Shown: positions 29,673 to 38,702, counted from the stretch's first letter. The stretch is DNA of 64,000 bases from Stutzerimonas stutzeri (GCF_024448895.1 NZ_JAMOIC010000006.1:186001-250000); one strand, 5' to 3'. Numbers and translations are program-made. The notes: generated from the letters alone by a model not told the origin.

Positions 29673-30692
29673 TCACGCGCTTTCGCGCATCACCACTTCG
29701 AAACCCACATCGATGCGTCGTTGCGAAGGCGATTCGCCCCGCATCAGACTGAGCAACATCTGCCCCGCCAATTTACCGATCTCACCACGGATGGTGCGCA
29801 CCGTCGTCAGTGCCGGATGCATCCACGCCGCGGCAGGCAAGTCGTTGAAACCCGCGATCGCCAGCCGCTCTGGCACCGCCAACTGCAGCTGGCGCGCACG
29901 GAACAGTGCGCCAAGTGCGAGATCGTCGTTGTTGAAGAAGATCGCATCGATCTCTGGGTGTTGCGCGAGTAACCGGTCCAGCAACTCGGCGCCGAGCCCG
30001 ATCGATGACACCTGCGGCGTCAGCAGTTCAAGTGCGGCATCGTAGCGGGACGCATCGCGCATCACCTGGCGGTAACCCTCGGCACGCTGGAGCGTCCGCG
30101 GGTCTAGCTGCGCAGCGGCGAACGCGATGTTGCGATAGCCGCGTTCGAGTAGCTTACGGGTCATGGCCGCACCCGCCTCGTACTGCGAAAAACCCACGCA
30201 GTACTCCTCCTCCGCATCGCTGAGCTCCATCAACGTGACGATGGGGCTGGTGTAGCTGCCGAGGACTTCACGCGCGGCGTCGCTGCGTTCGAAGCCGGTT
30301 ACCAATAGCCCCGCCGGCTGGTGCGCCAGATAGGCGCGCAGCAGGCGCTCGTCTTCTTCTGGGTGATAGTGACTGACGCCGATCATTAGCTCGTAACCGG
30401 CAGGCATCAGCACCCGCTGAATGGCCTCGACGGTATCGACGAAGACGGCGTTAGAAAGGGACGGAATGATCACCGCAACCAGATTGGAGCGCGCGCTGGC
30501 AAGATTGCGCGCCGCAGTGTGCGGTACATAGCCCAGGGTCTTGACTGCCGTCATCACCCGTTCGCGCAGCGCATCGGATACCCGTTCGGGTTGCGACAGC
30601 GCACGCGAGGCGGACATCAGCGAGCAACCGGCGCTGCGGGCCACATCGGAAAGCGTGGCCCGTTCCAGGGAACGACGGCGGCGAGAACTCAT
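29673..30692 (-). CDS. gntR: LacI-family repressor of gluconate utilisation
   Basis: A 339-residue LacI/GalR regulator. The helix-turn-helix lies at about 13-60 (ATLSDVARSAGCSLMSASRALSQP) and the hinge helix region reads YVPHTAARNLAS, followed by a sugar-binding-protein-like domain. It resembles the Pseudomonas GntR that represses gluconokinase and gluconate permease genes and is released by gluconate or 6-phosphogluconate. It is the last gene on the strand after the gluconate TRAP genes. A TAGCGCTA palindrome in front of the operon (34382-34397) fits the operator reported for that protein. Confidence 0.88.
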   Translation of the reverse strand: MSSRRRRSLERATLSDVARSAGCSLMSASRALSQPERVSDALRERVMTAVKTLGYVPHTAARNLASARSNLVAVIIPSLSNAVFVDTVEAIQRVLMPAGYELMIGVSHYHPEEDERLLRAYLAHQPAGLLVTGFERSDAAREVLGSYTSPIVTLMELSDAEEEYCVGFSQYEAGAAMTRKLLERGYRNIAFAAAQLDPRTLQRAEGYRQVMRDASRYDAALELLTPQVSSIGLGAELLDRLLAQHPEIDAIFFNNDDLALGALFRARQLQLAVPERLAIAGFNDLPAAAWMHPALTTVRTIRGEIGKLAGQMLLSLMRGESPSQRRIDVGFEVVMRESA

Positions 30693-30761
30693 AGCAACAT
30701 CCAGCGACCAGGGGCAGAAATTCTAAATAACGGGACTGCGCCCCCGCAGGGGCGCGCCAGT

Positions 30762-31778
30762 TTACTTCGGGGCTTTTTCGATTTCTGCCTGGACTTCCTT
30801 GAACAGCGGCTCGCCGACCGTATCGACTACGGTCTGAATGGCCGGTTTGGCCTGATCGCGCATGCGCTGGATCTCATCCGGGCTGACCTTGTTGACCGCC
30901 ATGCCCTGTTTTTCGATCTGAGCCAGGGCTTCACGGGCTTCGGCGCGGGTGTCTTCTCGTTCCGAATCACGCGACTTTTTCGCCGCATCCATGATGATCC
31001 CCTGCTCGGTCTCGGAAAGACCGTCCCACCAACGCTTGGACGCCGTGACGATCCAGGGGCTGTAGACGTGGTTGGTCACGCTCAGGTACTTCTGCACTTC
31101 GTAGAATTTCGAGGACAGAATGGTGTTGTAGGGGTTTTCCTGACCGTCAACCGCTTTGGTTTCCAGCGCAGTGAACAGCTCGGAGAACGGCAGCGGGACG
31201 GCATTGGCGCCCATCTGCTTGAAGGTGTCGATGAACACCGGGTTCGGCATAACGCGCAACTTGATGCCGTTGAAATCTTCCATCTTCTCGACCGGGCGAA
31301 CGTTGTTGGTCAGGTTACGGAAACCATTTTCCCAGTAGACCAAGCCAACCAGCCCTTTGGCCTCGAGCGCATCCATGACTTTCTGGCCAACCGGGCCATC
31401 GAGCACGTAGTCGGCCTGCTTTTCACTTTCGAACAGGAATGGCGTATCCCAAACGGCCATTTCTTTTGCGATGCCGACCAGGGTTGCGGTCGAGCCGACC
31501 ATCATTTCCTGTGCGCCACCCATCAGCGCGTTCTGCATCTGGTCATCAGAACCAAGGCTGGCCGAGGCGAAGGTACGGACCTTCAGCTTGCCATCGGAGG
31601 CCTTGGCGATTTCCTCGGCAAGCACTTTGGCGGCGCGACCCTGGTTGCTGTCCTCGTTGAGGCCATAACCGAAGCGGATCATCCGCGAGCGAACGTCATC
31701 GGCTGCCTGCGCCGACACGGCAGTGATAGCGCTGCCAAGGGTGGTGGCAGCCAACGCCGCTATGAGAAATCGTTTCAT
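30762..31778 (-). CDS. Gluconate-module TRAP periplasmic binding protein, DctP family
   Basis: Periplasmic receptor of 338 residues with a Sec signal peptide (cleavage near SAQA-ADD, residue 26). It has the DctP landmarks IKLRVMPNPVFIDTF (substrate-binding Arg) and KAVDGQENPYNTIL. It lies 94 bases downstream of the DctM gene in a transporter module headed by a gluconokinase, so gluconate or a close sugar acid is the predicted ligand. The substrate assignment is inferred from context, not from the binding-site residues. Confidence 0.92.
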   Translation of the reverse strand: MKRFLIAALAATTLGSAITAVSAQAADDVRSRMIRFGYGLNEDSNQGRAAKVLAEEIAKASDGKLKVRTFASASLGSDDQMQNALMGGAQEMMVGSTATLVGIAKEMAVWDTPFLFESEKQADYVLDGPVGQKVMDALEAKGLVGLVYWENGFRNLTNNVRPVEKMEDFNGIKLRVMPNPVFIDTFKQMGANAVPLPFSELFTALETKAVDGQENPYNTILSSKFYEVQKYLSVTNHVYSPWIVTASKRWWDGLSETEQGIIMDAAKKSRDSEREDTRAEAREALAQIEKQGMAVNKVSPDEIQRMRDQAKPAIQTVVDTVGEPLFKEVQAEIEKAPK

Positions 31779-31872
31779 GCTGTCGTACCTTTTGTTGTTG
31801 TGGGTCGGATGAAGCTTCTTTGTCAGATGAGTTCAGGCGTCAGCGACGGCTCACCGTCGCTAACGCCTGCGT

Positions 31873-33150
31873 TTAACGCAGCCACTGCAGCGGCACTGTG
31901 ATGATCGAGGGCACCGCAATCAGCAGCGCGACGATGACCAGATAGATGCCGAAGAACGGTGTCACGCCGCGCACCAGCGTTTCCATGCGCAGCCGCCCTA
32001 TTCCGCCGACGACGTTCAACACCGTACCGACTGGCGGCGTGATCAGCCCGATCGAGCCAATCAGCACGAACATCACACCGAAGTACACGGGGTCGATACC
32101 GGCCTTCACGGCAATCGGCGCCAGCACCGGCCCGAGAATCAGGATGGTCGGCGTAAGGTCGAGCACCATGCCGACCGCGATCATCAGCACCATGATGGCG
32201 ACCATGAGCAACTTCGGATCCTGCGCCAACGGGCCAAGCATGGTGGCGATTTCATCGGGCAGCTGAGCCAGGGTGATCATGTAAGCCGAAACGATCGCAG
32301 CGGCGCAGAGGAACATTACCGAGGCGGTGGTACGGCTCGCGCGGGTGAGCACTTCGACCACGCCGCTCCAGCTCAACTCGCGGTACAACAGTGTCGAAAC
32401 GGCCAGCGCGTATACAGCAGCCACCACGGCGGCCTCCGTCGGTGTAAACAGCCCGCCGCGCAGGCCTCCGACGATGATCACCGGCAGCATCAATGCCGCC
32501 GCGCCATCGACAAGGGCCTTGCGACGCTCTGCGGCGGTTGCCTTTTCCTGCGGTGGTTCATCGATTCTGCGGGCAATAATCGTCCACGCGACGATGAGGC
32601 CCATCCCCATGATCAGGCCCGGCACCATGCCGGCTAGAAACAACTGGCTGATCGAGGTATTGGTGACCACACCATAAATGACGAAGGGCATCGAAGGCGG
32701 AATGATCGGCGCGATGATGCCGCCGGCGGCCACCAGGCCGGATGACGAACTCAACGGGTAGCCACGCTCGCGCATCATTGGCAGCAACAGCGTCGCCAGT
32801 GCGGCGGTGTCTGCCAGCGCCGAACCGGACATGCTCGCCAACAGCACCGAAGCAGCAATCGCGACGTAACCCAGCCCGCCACGCTTGTGACCGAAATAGG
32901 CCTGCGCCATGTTGATGATGCGGCGGGAAATGCCGCCGGCGTTCATCAGCTCACCCGCCAGAATGAAGAACGGCACAGCGAGCAACGGAAAGCTGTCGGC
33001 ACCGGCCTGAAGGTTCTGTGCAATCAGCTGCACATCCCAGAAATCCAGGTACCACATCAACACCGCGCCGGTGAGGATCAGCGCGAAAGCGATCGGCATG
33101 CCGAATGCCATGAAGCCAAACAGTGAAGAAAGGAAAACGACGACAGTCAT
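31873..33150 (-). CDS. Gluconate-module TRAP large permease, DctM family
   Basis: Large permease of 425 residues with about 12 membrane segments. Typical landmarks are FGMPIAFALILTGAVLMW, PFFILAGELMNAGG, SMSGSALADTAALATLLLP and IGLITPPVGTVLNVV. It starts 40 bases after the end of the kinase-DctQ fusion gene and should pair with its membrane domain. DctP follows. Together with the fusion it forms a complete TRAP system. Confidence 0.94.
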   Translation of the reverse strand: MTVVVFLSSLFGFMAFGMPIAFALILTGAVLMWYLDFWDVQLIAQNLQAGADSFPLLAVPFFILAGELMNAGGISRRIINMAQAYFGHKRGGLGYVAIAASVLLASMSGSALADTAALATLLLPMMRERGYPLSSSSGLVAAGGIIAPIIPPSMPFVIYGVVTNTSISQLFLAGMVPGLIMGMGLIVAWTIIARRIDEPPQEKATAAERRKALVDGAAALMLPVIIVGGLRGGLFTPTEAAVVAAVYALAVSTLLYRELSWSGVVEVLTRASRTTASVMFLCAAAIVSAYMITLAQLPDEIATMLGPLAQDPKLLMVAIMVLMIAVGMVLDLTPTILILGPVLAPIAVKAGIDPVYFGVMFVLIGSIGLITPPVGTVLNVVGGIGRLRMETLVRGVTPFFGIYLVIVALLIAVPSIITVPLQWLR

Positions 33151-33190
33151 TCAGGAACCTCGGCGGGCGTTGCCCTGTTGTTATCGGGAG

Positions 33191-34333
33191 TCAGTCAGCC
33201 GTTACGTTGGCGTCGGCAGCATGCGGCTGTGGCTGTCCGCGCCAGACGTTAACGAGCTGCACCAGGGCCAAGACTGCGAGCGCGATCATGCTGACCATGA
33301 CCGGCAACATTGCAACGGCTAGCGGGTAACCCACTACAGGACTGTTGATCGTCCAGCCGAACTGCATCTGGTTCCATCCACCCATGGCCGCCATCCCGCT
33401 GGCACCTGCCACCAGCAGCCAGCTGATCGAATCGACCACACGACGGAACAGGATCGGGAACCGATCACGAACCATGCTGAACGCCATCAACTCGCCGCGT
33501 CGCATGCTGGATGCAACACCGACAAAGACAAGCCAGACAAAGGCCAGTCGCGATAGCTCTTCGGCGCCGGTCCAGCCGGTGCCGAAGGCATAGCGAAGCA
33601 CCACGCTGCTGAACACGACAACCACCATGAACGCCAGTAACGCTGCCATCAGCCAATCGGTAATGCGGTCGAAACCCAGGGCGAGCTTGCCGCTGTAGAT
33701 AGGCGGGCTGGTCAGCTCGGCGCCCTTTCCAGCGTCACTGTTAGCGCTATCAAGCGGAGCCGCGGAATGGCCTTCGGCATCACTGATCTCAAGACCCGGC
33801 GCGCGCTGCATCCATTCAACGATCTCCGCCAGCACCTGCTCGCGCGGTTGGCTGGCATCGACCACCAGAACGCCGGGCTCGCCTTCTGGCGATTCAAGCG
33901 TGGCGAACTGGCTGTCCACCAGGGAAATCGGCATGAAATGCCCGGCACGCCCGCCGACTCTTTGCACTGCCGTGTCGTAATCGATGGACAGGTGAGCAAA
34001 CCGCAACTCGGCAACCGCATCGCGCAACAGATCGCGATAGCGACGTTTGAGCGCCGAACAGGCCAGCACGAAGCCGACGCCATCATCAATGGCGCGCTGC
34101 ATTTCGACGACCAGTTTCTGCAGCCAAACGACGCGGTCAGCGTCGGACAACGGCGTACCGGCGCGCATGCGAGCAACGTTTTCTTCAGGGTGGAAATGGT
34201 CGGCTTCGATGTGGCGAAAGCCCAGTGCGTCCGCGACGGCGTGGCTGGTTTCGGTCTTGCCCGAACCGCTGACGCCCATCACGACCAAGGCTCGGCCAGT
34301 AGCGGAAAAATCGCTGGGGGAGTGGGAATCCAC
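33191..34333 (-). CDS. gntK: Gluconokinase fused to TRAP small permease (GntK-DctQ)
   Basis: One uninterrupted frame encodes two domains. Residues about 10-178 are a gluconokinase (ATP + gluconate to 6-phosphogluconate): Walker A GVSGSGKT at 20-27, ADHFHPEENVARM, LSDADRVVWLQ, CSALKRRYRDLLR and GHFMPISLVDSQF, all matching GntK. A hydrophilic linker rich in Ser, Ala and Asp runs to about 216. Residues about 220-370 are a DctQ subunit with four predicted helices and the TGAEELSRLAFVWLVF signature. The GTG at 34333 is chosen because GGAG lies six bases upstream; an in-frame ATG at 34351 lacks such a site. DctM and DctP follow. DctQ N-termini face the cytoplasm, so the kinase would sit at the inner mouth of the transporter. 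Confidence 0.93.
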   Translation of the reverse strand: MDSHSPSDFSATGRALVVMGVSGSGKTETSHAVADALGFRHIEADHFHPEENVARMRAGTPLSDADRVVWLQKLVVEMQRAIDDGVGFVLACSALKRRYRDLLRDAVAELRFAHLSIDYDTAVQRVGGRAGHFMPISLVDSQFATLESPEGEPGVLVVDASQPREQVLAEIVEWMQRAPGLEISDAEGHSAAPLDSANSDAGKGAELTSPPIYSGKLALGFDRITDWLMAALLAFMVVVVFSSVVLRYAFGTGWTGAEELSRLAFVWLVFVGVASSMRRGELMAFSMVRDRFPILFRRVVDSISWLLVAGASGMAAMGGWNQMQFGWTINSPVVGYPLAVAMLPVMVSMIALAVLALVQLVNVWRGQPQPHAADANVTAD

Positions 34334-34381
34334 TGTGGTCTCCGGCAGCATCGATGTGCTGCATTATGTTTGTTGGGCGAG

Positions 34382-34397
34382 ATGGTAGCGCTAACAT
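34382..34397. promoter_or_regulatory. Putative GntR operator before the gluconate operon
   Basis: ATGGTAGCGCTAACAT is a near-perfect 16-bp palindrome (14 of 16 positions symmetric) centred on TAGCGCTA. The TAGCGCT core agrees with the GntR operator reported in P. aeruginosa. It lies 49 bases upstream of the fusion-gene start, where bound repressor would block initiation. Confidence 0.7.
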
Positions 34398-34520
34398 ACA
34401 AATGCTTTAACTACCGTTCGTCGGGTCGTATAGGTAAAGCCGCGGAGGGTTAATTCGACTTGGCGTTTCGGTTTTCCGCCATGCTGACTACAATCGCCGC
34501 CGCCATTTAGGAGACGCGAA

Positions 34521-34799
34521 ATGCCCAAAGCCATGGCCCGCCATATTCTGGTCAAGACCGAAGCCGAAGCCGCACAGCTGAAAAAGCGCATCGCCAATGG
34601 CGAAGCATTCGATGTGCTGGCAAAGAAGTATTCGACCTGCCCGTCCGGCAAGAAAGGCGGCGACCTGGGCGAGGTTCGCCCCGGACAGATGGTGCGCAGC
34701 ATTGATCAGGTGATCTTCAAGAAACCGCTGCGTGACGTGCACGGCCCCATCAAAAGCCAGTTCGGCTATCACCTGGTACAGGTGTTCTACCGCGACTGA
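34521..34799 (+). CDS. ppiC: Peptidyl-prolyl cis-trans isomerase C (parvulin)
   Basis: A 92-residue, single-domain cytoplasmic parvulin. It matches the family throughout: ARHILVKTEAEAAQLKKRI, FDVLAKKYSTCPSGKKGGDLGEV, VIFKKPL and PIKSQFGYHLVQV. The start ATG has AGGAG seven bases upstream. It is divergent from the gluconate operon and convergent with zapE. Confidence 0.96.
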   Translation: MPKAMARHILVKTEAEAAQLKKRIANGEAFDVLAKKYSTCPSGKKGGDLGEVRPGQMVRSIDQVIFKKPLRDVHGPIKSQFGYHLVQVFYRD

Positions 34800-34832
34800 T
34801 GCGCTTGTCTTACAGGCCGCGTGCCCTCTTCG

Positions 34833-35966
34833 TCAGAGAACCTCGTCCTTTCCGAAACGCTGGAGCTGCATTTCGCGCAGCCTGCTCAGGGTTCTGCGAA
34901 AGGCAAACGACAGATAGCCCTGAGTGTAGAGCTCATCCAGCGGGACCCTGGCTTCCAGGTACAACGGCACACGCCGGTCGTAGCATTCATCCACCAAGGC
35001 AATGAACCGTCGGACGCTGTCGTCATGCGCTGCAAGTCTGGGCAGTTCGCGGTCGCCTGCTGCTATCCGCGTCGCGCCGTCTTCGGTCCCTCGCGCAATG
35101 CGTCCGTCGCGTTGTTCACTGCCAAGCCTGGGCACGTCGCTGAGCAGAATCGTTGAATAGCCATCGCAGAGTTCGATGAAATCCAGTGCCGAGAAGGCCT
35201 GGCCACACAGTTCGGCGAAGCGGCACCAGATCACCGCTTCACTGCGCCTGACAACCTGCAGAAGCCGCCGCCCGAGCATCGCCGGCTCGGCGGTAGTCGC
35301 GCCCCGTGCAACCAGTTCGTCGAATACAGACCTCAGCGCACCATCGGCATCAGGCTCGCAGACCCAATAGCGTTGCTTGCCCGCACCGGACCGCAGGCGG
35401 TGGTCAGCACCACCATCCACGTCCGTCACCTCCATGTTTTGCTCGATCGCCTTGATGGCCGGCATGAAGCGTTCGCGATTGAAGCCGTCGGCATACAGCT
35501 GATCCGGCGGCTGATTCGAAGTAGCGACAATCACCACCCCCTCCTCGAACATCACCTGAAACAGACGGCCGAGAATGATCGCGTCGCCGATATCACCGAC
35601 GAACAGCTCGTCAAAACAAAGCACCCGCACATCGGCGCTTAGCTCCTGTGCCAGAGCATGCAGCGGATCGGCTGTCCCGTTGAGCTGGAACAACCGAATG
35701 TGCACCCAGCGCATGAAGTGGTGAAAGTGCTGCCGCCGCGACGGAACCTGCAGGCTGCGATGGAACAGATCCATCAGCCAGGTCTTGCCTCGCCCCACGG
35801 GGCCCCAGAGGTAGACACCCTGCTGCGGGCTGCGAGGCGCGCGTTCATGCAAGGCTTCATGGCAGCGCTGCAGGCGCTCGACAGCCCGCAGCTGTGCCGC
35901 ATCACTGACGAAGCCATGACGGGTGACGGCCTGTTGGTAGAGCGCAAGGGGCGCGTTTTCTTGCAT
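34833..35966 (-). CDS. zapE: Cell division ATPase ZapE (AFG1-like)
   Basis: AAA-type ATPase that associates with the Z-ring and modulates FtsZ. The chosen start gives 377 residues, near the E. coli length. Walker A GPVGRGKT is at 55-62, Walker B is VLCFDELFVGD, and sensor 1 is VVIVATSNQPPDQLYADGFNR. The family C-terminal region LYLEARVPLDELY and the FAFRRTLSRLREMQ end are present. An open extension to 36047 exists but would be longer than the family and abut the upstream LysR stop. It lies downstream of a LysR gene on the same strand. Confidence 0.93.
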   Translation of the reverse strand: MQENAPLALYQQAVTRHGFVSDAAQLRAVERLQRCHEALHERAPRSPQQGVYLWGPVGRGKTWLMDLFHRSLQVPSRRQHFHHFMRWVHIRLFQLNGTADPLHALAQELSADVRVLCFDELFVGDIGDAIILGRLFQVMFEEGVVIVATSNQPPDQLYADGFNRERFMPAIKAIEQNMEVTDVDGGADHRLRSGAGKQRYWVCEPDADGALRSVFDELVARGATTAEPAMLGRRLLQVVRRSEAVIWCRFAELCGQAFSALDFIELCDGYSTILLSDVPRLGSEQRDGRIARGTEDGATRIAAGDRELPRLAAHDDSVRRFIALVDECYDRRVPLYLEARVPLDELYTQGYLSFAFRRTLSRLREMQLQRFGKDEVL

Positions 35967-36047
35967 TGGAATCCGCAATTGAAGATGAAGGTCGCGATGG
36001 TATCGCAGACGATTGGACAGGGAGACGATGCCTGCCAGCGCGGGCAA

Positions 36048-36953
36048 TCAAGCGTGGTCCATCATCACCATCAGGGCTTGTCGCCGAATCTCATTCAATA
36101 GCTCGGTTTGAGCGAGGCACGCCACTTCCTGGGCTCTCACCAATGCGTAGAGCGGTACGGGAATCGAAGGATCGAGAACACGTGCCTGCACAGGCGGCCC
36201 GCTATCGGCCCTGGCGGTCAGCGGATCGACCAGCGCCAACCCCTGCCCCGCTGCAACCAGGCTTCGAGCCAGTTGGTAGGTCTGCACCCAGGTTTCGATG
36301 CGCGGTGGCGAATCAAGCGCTTCGAGATGATGGCGCAGCAGTCCTCCAAGCGCGTCCCTGGTATCGAGGCCGATCAGCGGAGCATCCGATAACTGTTCCA
36401 GGCCCACGGCTTGAGACAACTCGTCGTCCGACCACCAGCCCGCCGGTGCGATCACCATCATCTGCCCTTGCGCGAGGACTTCACTGCGAAGCCCCGGGTG
36501 TTCCACCGCTTGCAGGGTCAAACCCATATCGGCTTCCCGCAGCAGCAAGGCCTCGACTATCTCCGCGGTGTGCTGGGTCGCCAGATGGCACGGCGTGCGG
36601 GCGAAGCGAGCGCGCCAGTGTCGTAACGCCTCGGGCACCAGCGCCTGCCCCAGCGCGGGTGTACAGATCAGCCGCAGTGCGCGCTCCTCACCCCGCCCAA
36701 GACTGCCTGCCAGGCGCCGCAGATGCTGCAAATCCGCAGCAAGGCGCTCGGTTTCCTGCTGCAGGACGCGCGCCTCGGCAGTTGGCTGCAGCTTCCCGCG
36801 TACTCGACTGAACAGCGCGAAACCCAATTGCTGCTCTGCATGCTTGAGAATCTTGCTCGCTGCAGGCTGGGAGATATGCAACAGCTGCGCGGCGGCCGTC
36901 AGGCTACCGGTCTGCAAGATGGCCTGGAACAGTTCGATATGGCGAAGGCGCAT
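36048..36953 (-). CDS. LysR-family regulator, divergent from the D-amino-acid dehydrogenase gene
   Basis: A 301-residue LTTR with helix-turn-helix at about 2-60 (HIELFQAILQTGSLTAAAQLLHISQPAASKILKHAE) and an effector domain. The ATG has GAGG upstream. It is divergent from a dehydrogenase-RidA-binding-protein operon, the layout of the dguR-dguABC D-glutamate locus of P. aeruginosa, so it is a candidate DguR. A perfect 17-bp palindrome with the LTTR T-N11-A pattern sits between the two genes. Confidence 0.9.
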   Translation of the reverse strand: MRLRHIELFQAILQTGSLTAAAQLLHISQPAASKILKHAEQQLGFALFSRVRGKLQPTAEARVLQQETERLAADLQHLRRLAGSLGRGEERALRLICTPALGQALVPEALRHWRARFARTPCHLATQHTAEIVEALLLREADMGLTLQAVEHPGLRSEVLAQGQMMVIAPAGWWSDDELSQAVGLEQLSDAPLIGLDTRDALGGLLRHHLEALDSPPRIETWVQTYQLARSLVAAGQGLALVDPLTARADSGPPVQARVLDPSIPVPLYALVRAQEVACLAQTELLNEIRRQALMVMMDHA

Positions 36954-36983
36954 GGGACATTCCTCTGCTCAAAGCAGCCGGAG

Positions 36984-37000
36984 CATAACCTTTGGTTATG
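36984..37000. promoter_or_regulatory. Perfect 17-bp palindrome with LysR T-N11-A pattern
   Basis: CATAACC-TTT-GGTTATG lies in the 126-base divergent promoter, 31 bases before the LysR start and 80 bases before the dehydrogenase start. It contains T-N11-A, the core motif bound by LysR-family regulators. Confidence 0.7.
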
Positions 37001-37079
37001 GAATGGCTCCATCCTTTCATTGGCCGCTTCGTTCATCGTCGATCAGGCTTCAGGTTCGATATACCTATGGAGACGCCTG

Positions 37080-38324
37080 ATGCGAATTGCGGTGATTGGC
37101 GCCGGTGTGGTCGGTCTGACTACAGCTCATGCACTGCTGCGCCGCGGCCATCAGGTCGATCTCATCGAAAGGCGCGACCAGGTTGCACTGGAGACGAGTT
37201 TCGCCAACGGCGGTCAGCTCAGTTACCGCTATGTATCGCCCCTTGCCGATGCAGGCGTTCCGGTGCAGGCCCTCGGCTGGATGCTGCGCGGAGAGGATGC
37301 CCCGCTACGCTTCCGACCCAGGATGAGCCTGCAGCAGTGGCGCTGGTGCCTGCGCTTTCTGATGGCCTGCAACCGCTCGACCAATCGGCGCAACGGCGCG
37401 CATTTGCTGCGCCTGGCGTTGCACAGCCAGCAGGTACTGCGCCGCTGGCGTGAAGAAGACGGCCTCACCGGCTTTGGTTGGCGGGCAAACGGCAAGCTGG
37501 TGATTTATCGGCATGGAGCCAGTCTGGCAAAAGCCACCGCGGGCCTCGATGCCAGCGCAGGTCAACAGCGCCTCGATCCTGAACAATGCGTCGAAATCGA
37601 GCCTGCACTGCAGCCCCTTAAAAATGAACTGCAGGGCGGAATCTACTCCCCTGGCGACGAAGTCGCTGACTGCCATCTGTTCTGCAAGCAACTGCTTGAA
37701 CGCCTCAGCCAATCACCGGAGTTCCACTTGCGTTGCGGCCAGCCGATGGGCGAACTGGAGCGAGACGGCCTGCGGCTCCGGGCACTGAGGATTGGAAATC
37801 AGCAACTGGAAGTCGACCACCTGATTATTGCGGCAGGCGCAGCCAGCGTAGAGCTGTTGAAACCGCTAGGCATCGAGCTGCCGATTTACCCACTCAAGGG
37901 CTATAGCCTCACCGTTCCATTGAGCCCCGGCGCCCAAGTACCGCAAACGAACGTGACCGACTATGACAACAAGGTGGTCTACGCTCGCCTGGGTGATCAA
38001 TTGAGGATAGCTGCGATGGTCGATATCGGTGGCTGGGACCTGGACATCGACAGCCGGCGAATCGCCATGCTGCAGCGGCTCGCCACTGAAACCTTCCCTG
38101 AGGCTGGCGACTATCACAATGCCAAGCAATGGGCGGGACTCAGACCGGCGACGCCGGAAGGCACGCCGCTGCTCGGCGCGACGGAACTCGAAAACCTATG
38201 GCTCAACGTGGGTCACGGCAGTCTCGGCTTTACCCTTGCATGCGGCAGCGCCGATGTACTCGGTGACCTCATCGATCAGCGTCCGGCCGCCGTGGCGCTG
38301 GATGGGCTGACGCTCAATCCCTGA
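37080..38324 (+). CDS. FAD-dependent D-amino-acid dehydrogenase (DadA/DguA type)
   Basis: A 414-residue flavoenzyme that oxidatively deaminates D-amino acids to 2-oxo acids at the inner face of the membrane. The FAD-binding motif GAGVVGLTTAHALLRRGH begins at residue 7, FANGGQLSYRYVSPLADAG matches the DadA N-terminal region, and WAGLRPATPEGTPLLG with NVGHGSLGFTLACGSA forms the C-terminal FAD site. GGAG precedes the ATG. Cotranscription with RidA fits D-glutamate or another D-amino acid whose imine product needs hydrolysis. A longer in-frame extension upstream is rejected because it overlaps the promoter and the LysR gene. Confidence 0.92.
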   Translation: MRIAVIGAGVVGLTTAHALLRRGHQVDLIERRDQVALETSFANGGQLSYRYVSPLADAGVPVQALGWMLRGEDAPLRFRPRMSLQQWRWCLRFLMACNRSTNRRNGAHLLRLALHSQQVLRRWREEDGLTGFGWRANGKLVIYRHGASLAKATAGLDASAGQQRLDPEQCVEIEPALQPLKNELQGGIYSPGDEVADCHLFCKQLLERLSQSPEFHLRCGQPMGELERDGLRLRALRIGNQQLEVDHLIIAAGAASVELLKPLGIELPIYPLKGYSLTVPLSPGAQVPQTNVTDYDNKVVYARLGDQLRIAAMVDIGGWDLDIDSRRIAMLQRLATETFPEAGDYHNAKQWAGLRPATPEGTPLLGATELENLWLNVGHGSLGFTLACGSADVLGDLIDQRPAAVALDGLTLNP

Positions 38325-38348
38325 ATCATTCCCTTTAAGGAGAGCCCC

Positions 38349-38702
38349 ATGACCCTGCAACGACTCAGAAGCAACGAACGCATGTCCGCCGCGGTTTCCT
38401 ACGCAAATCTGGTCTTTCTCGCGGGCCAGGTACCAGATGACCGCGGCGAAGACGCAGCCGGGCAGACCCGTCAGGTGCTGGCCAAGATCGACGCCTTGCT
38501 CGCCGAAGCCGGTTCCGATCGATCACGGCTACTCAGTGCACAGATATGGCTCAAGGATATCGATAGCGACTTCGCAGCAATGAATTCGGTCTGGTGCGAG
38601 TGGCTGCCCGAGGGCTGCGCGCCGGCTCGAGCGACGGTGGAAGCACGCCTGGCCTCACCCAATGTGCTGGTCGAGATCATGGTGATCGCGGCAGCCGCCT
38701 GA
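38349..38702 (+). CDS. RidA-family reactive imine deaminase
   Basis: A 117-residue YjgF/YER057c/UK114 protein that hydrolyses 2-imino acids released by the preceding dehydrogenase. The active-site arginine lies in APARATVEARLA and the family motif FLAGQVPDD is near residue 28. AAGGAG precedes the ATG. In P. aeruginosa the equivalent position in dguABC holds a RidA-like protein (DguB). It is 24 bases after the dehydrogenase gene. Confidence 0.93.
   Translation: MTLQRLRSNERMSAAVSYANLVFLAGQVPDDRGEDAAGQTRQVLAKIDALLAEAGSDRSRLLSAQIWLKDIDSDFAAMNSVWCEWLPEGCAPARATVEARLASPNVLVEIMVIAAAA

Noticed and set aside
30519-31901. Long plus-strand open frame of 460 codons opposite the gluconate TRAP genes
   Set aside because: It runs antisense to the clearly coding DctP gene and part of gntR; the high-GC third positions of those genes keep the opposite frame open.
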